64,000 nt of DNA from Planctomycetota bacterium. GTDB lineage: Bacteria > Planctomycetota > Planctomycetia > Pirellulales > PALSA-1355. Made by a program: the position numbers and the translations under genes. The notes under the pieces were generated by a model, which saw nothing but the letters and a program-made list of their open reading frames with translations, was not told the origin of the DNA and made no database searches. The stretch is taken from NCBI GenBank assembly GCA_003389325.1, contig QQVE01000053.1, positions 124,001 through 188,000 of the forward strand, written 5' to 3'. Each line of letters opens with the position of its first letter. Within the stretch, counting starts at the first letter, position 1. Positions 63,956 through 64,000 of this stretch are shown here, piece after piece.

Positions 63956-64000
63956 CTAGGCGGGCGGCGGCGCCTGTTGGAGCAGCACGTAGAAGCGGCT
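63956..64000 (-). CDS. Possible 3' end of a gene entering from the right
   Basis: Read on the minus strand, the last bases encode SRFYVLLQQAPPPA followed by TAG (63956-63958). The frame is open to the window edge and the sequence looks like real protein, but only 14 codons are visible. Confidence 0.35.
   Translation of the reverse strand, partial: SRFYVLLQQAPPPA

Overview
The window looks like a chromosomal stretch of a GC-rich planctomycete, most likely of the order Pirellulales. The evidence is the gene families seen: two DUF1501 / DUF1549-DUF1553 (PSD1) gene pairs, a propeller-HEAT-haem (PVC-type haem-binding) protein, an arylsulfatase, a TIGR03067-like exported protein and several Tat-exported enzymes. 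I see no rRNA, tRNA, CRISPR array, IS element or phage gene. GC content and codon use look even throughout, so nothing points to recent transfer.

Layout. 1-5.4 kb: 3' part of an Lhr-type helicase and three small genes, one with a probable frameshift. 5.7-12.3 kb: PQQ-propeller protein, a creatininase-family enzyme coupled to two tandem paralogues of unknown function, a peroxiredoxin and an MFS transporter. 12.5-23.7 kb: DMFase-like protein, enolase-superfamily enzyme, GNAT, DUF1501/PSD1 pair, S41 protease, an 84-residue protein and FolC. 24.2-28.6 kb: a three-gene ABC export operon. 28.6-38.2 kb: aldehyde dehydrogenase, BtuF-like protein coupled to PPK2, sulfatase, MarR/metallo-hydrolase pair and a second DUF1501/DUF1549-1553 pair. 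38.5-43.3 kb: GlsB-like membrane protein, two tandem tiny exported paralogues and a large exported TPR-CHAT protein. 43.6-45.7 kb: glnB behind a consensus sigma-54 promoter, next to a sigma-54 activator whose receiver has lost its phosphorylation residues. 46.0-56.2 kb: a four-gene operon of exported haem/propeller proteins and hydrolases, including a five-CXXCH PA14-propeller fusion. 56.2-58.4 kb: thioesterase, YceI and a membrane protein. 58.4-64 kb: a compact stress cluster (Zn alcohol dehydrogenase, BON protein, two universal stress proteins, cytochrome c'-like protein, sigma-54 response regulator, small membrane protein).

The most notable pattern is sigma-54 control. Promoter-like sites with the invariant GG-N10-GC spacing precede glnB, the BON gene, the usp/cytochrome operon, the response regulator, the last small membrane gene and the 84-residue gene. 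The regulator sits between two divergent sites, with a perfect palindrome between them in enhancer position. I propose that 59.4-63.9 kb is a self-contained sigma-54 stress regulon. These sites were found by eye, and their genome-wide background has not been measured.

Several starts (7128, 20045, 14080, 25167) have no purine-rich Shine-Dalgarno. Others are translationally coupled through ATGA or GTGA overlaps.
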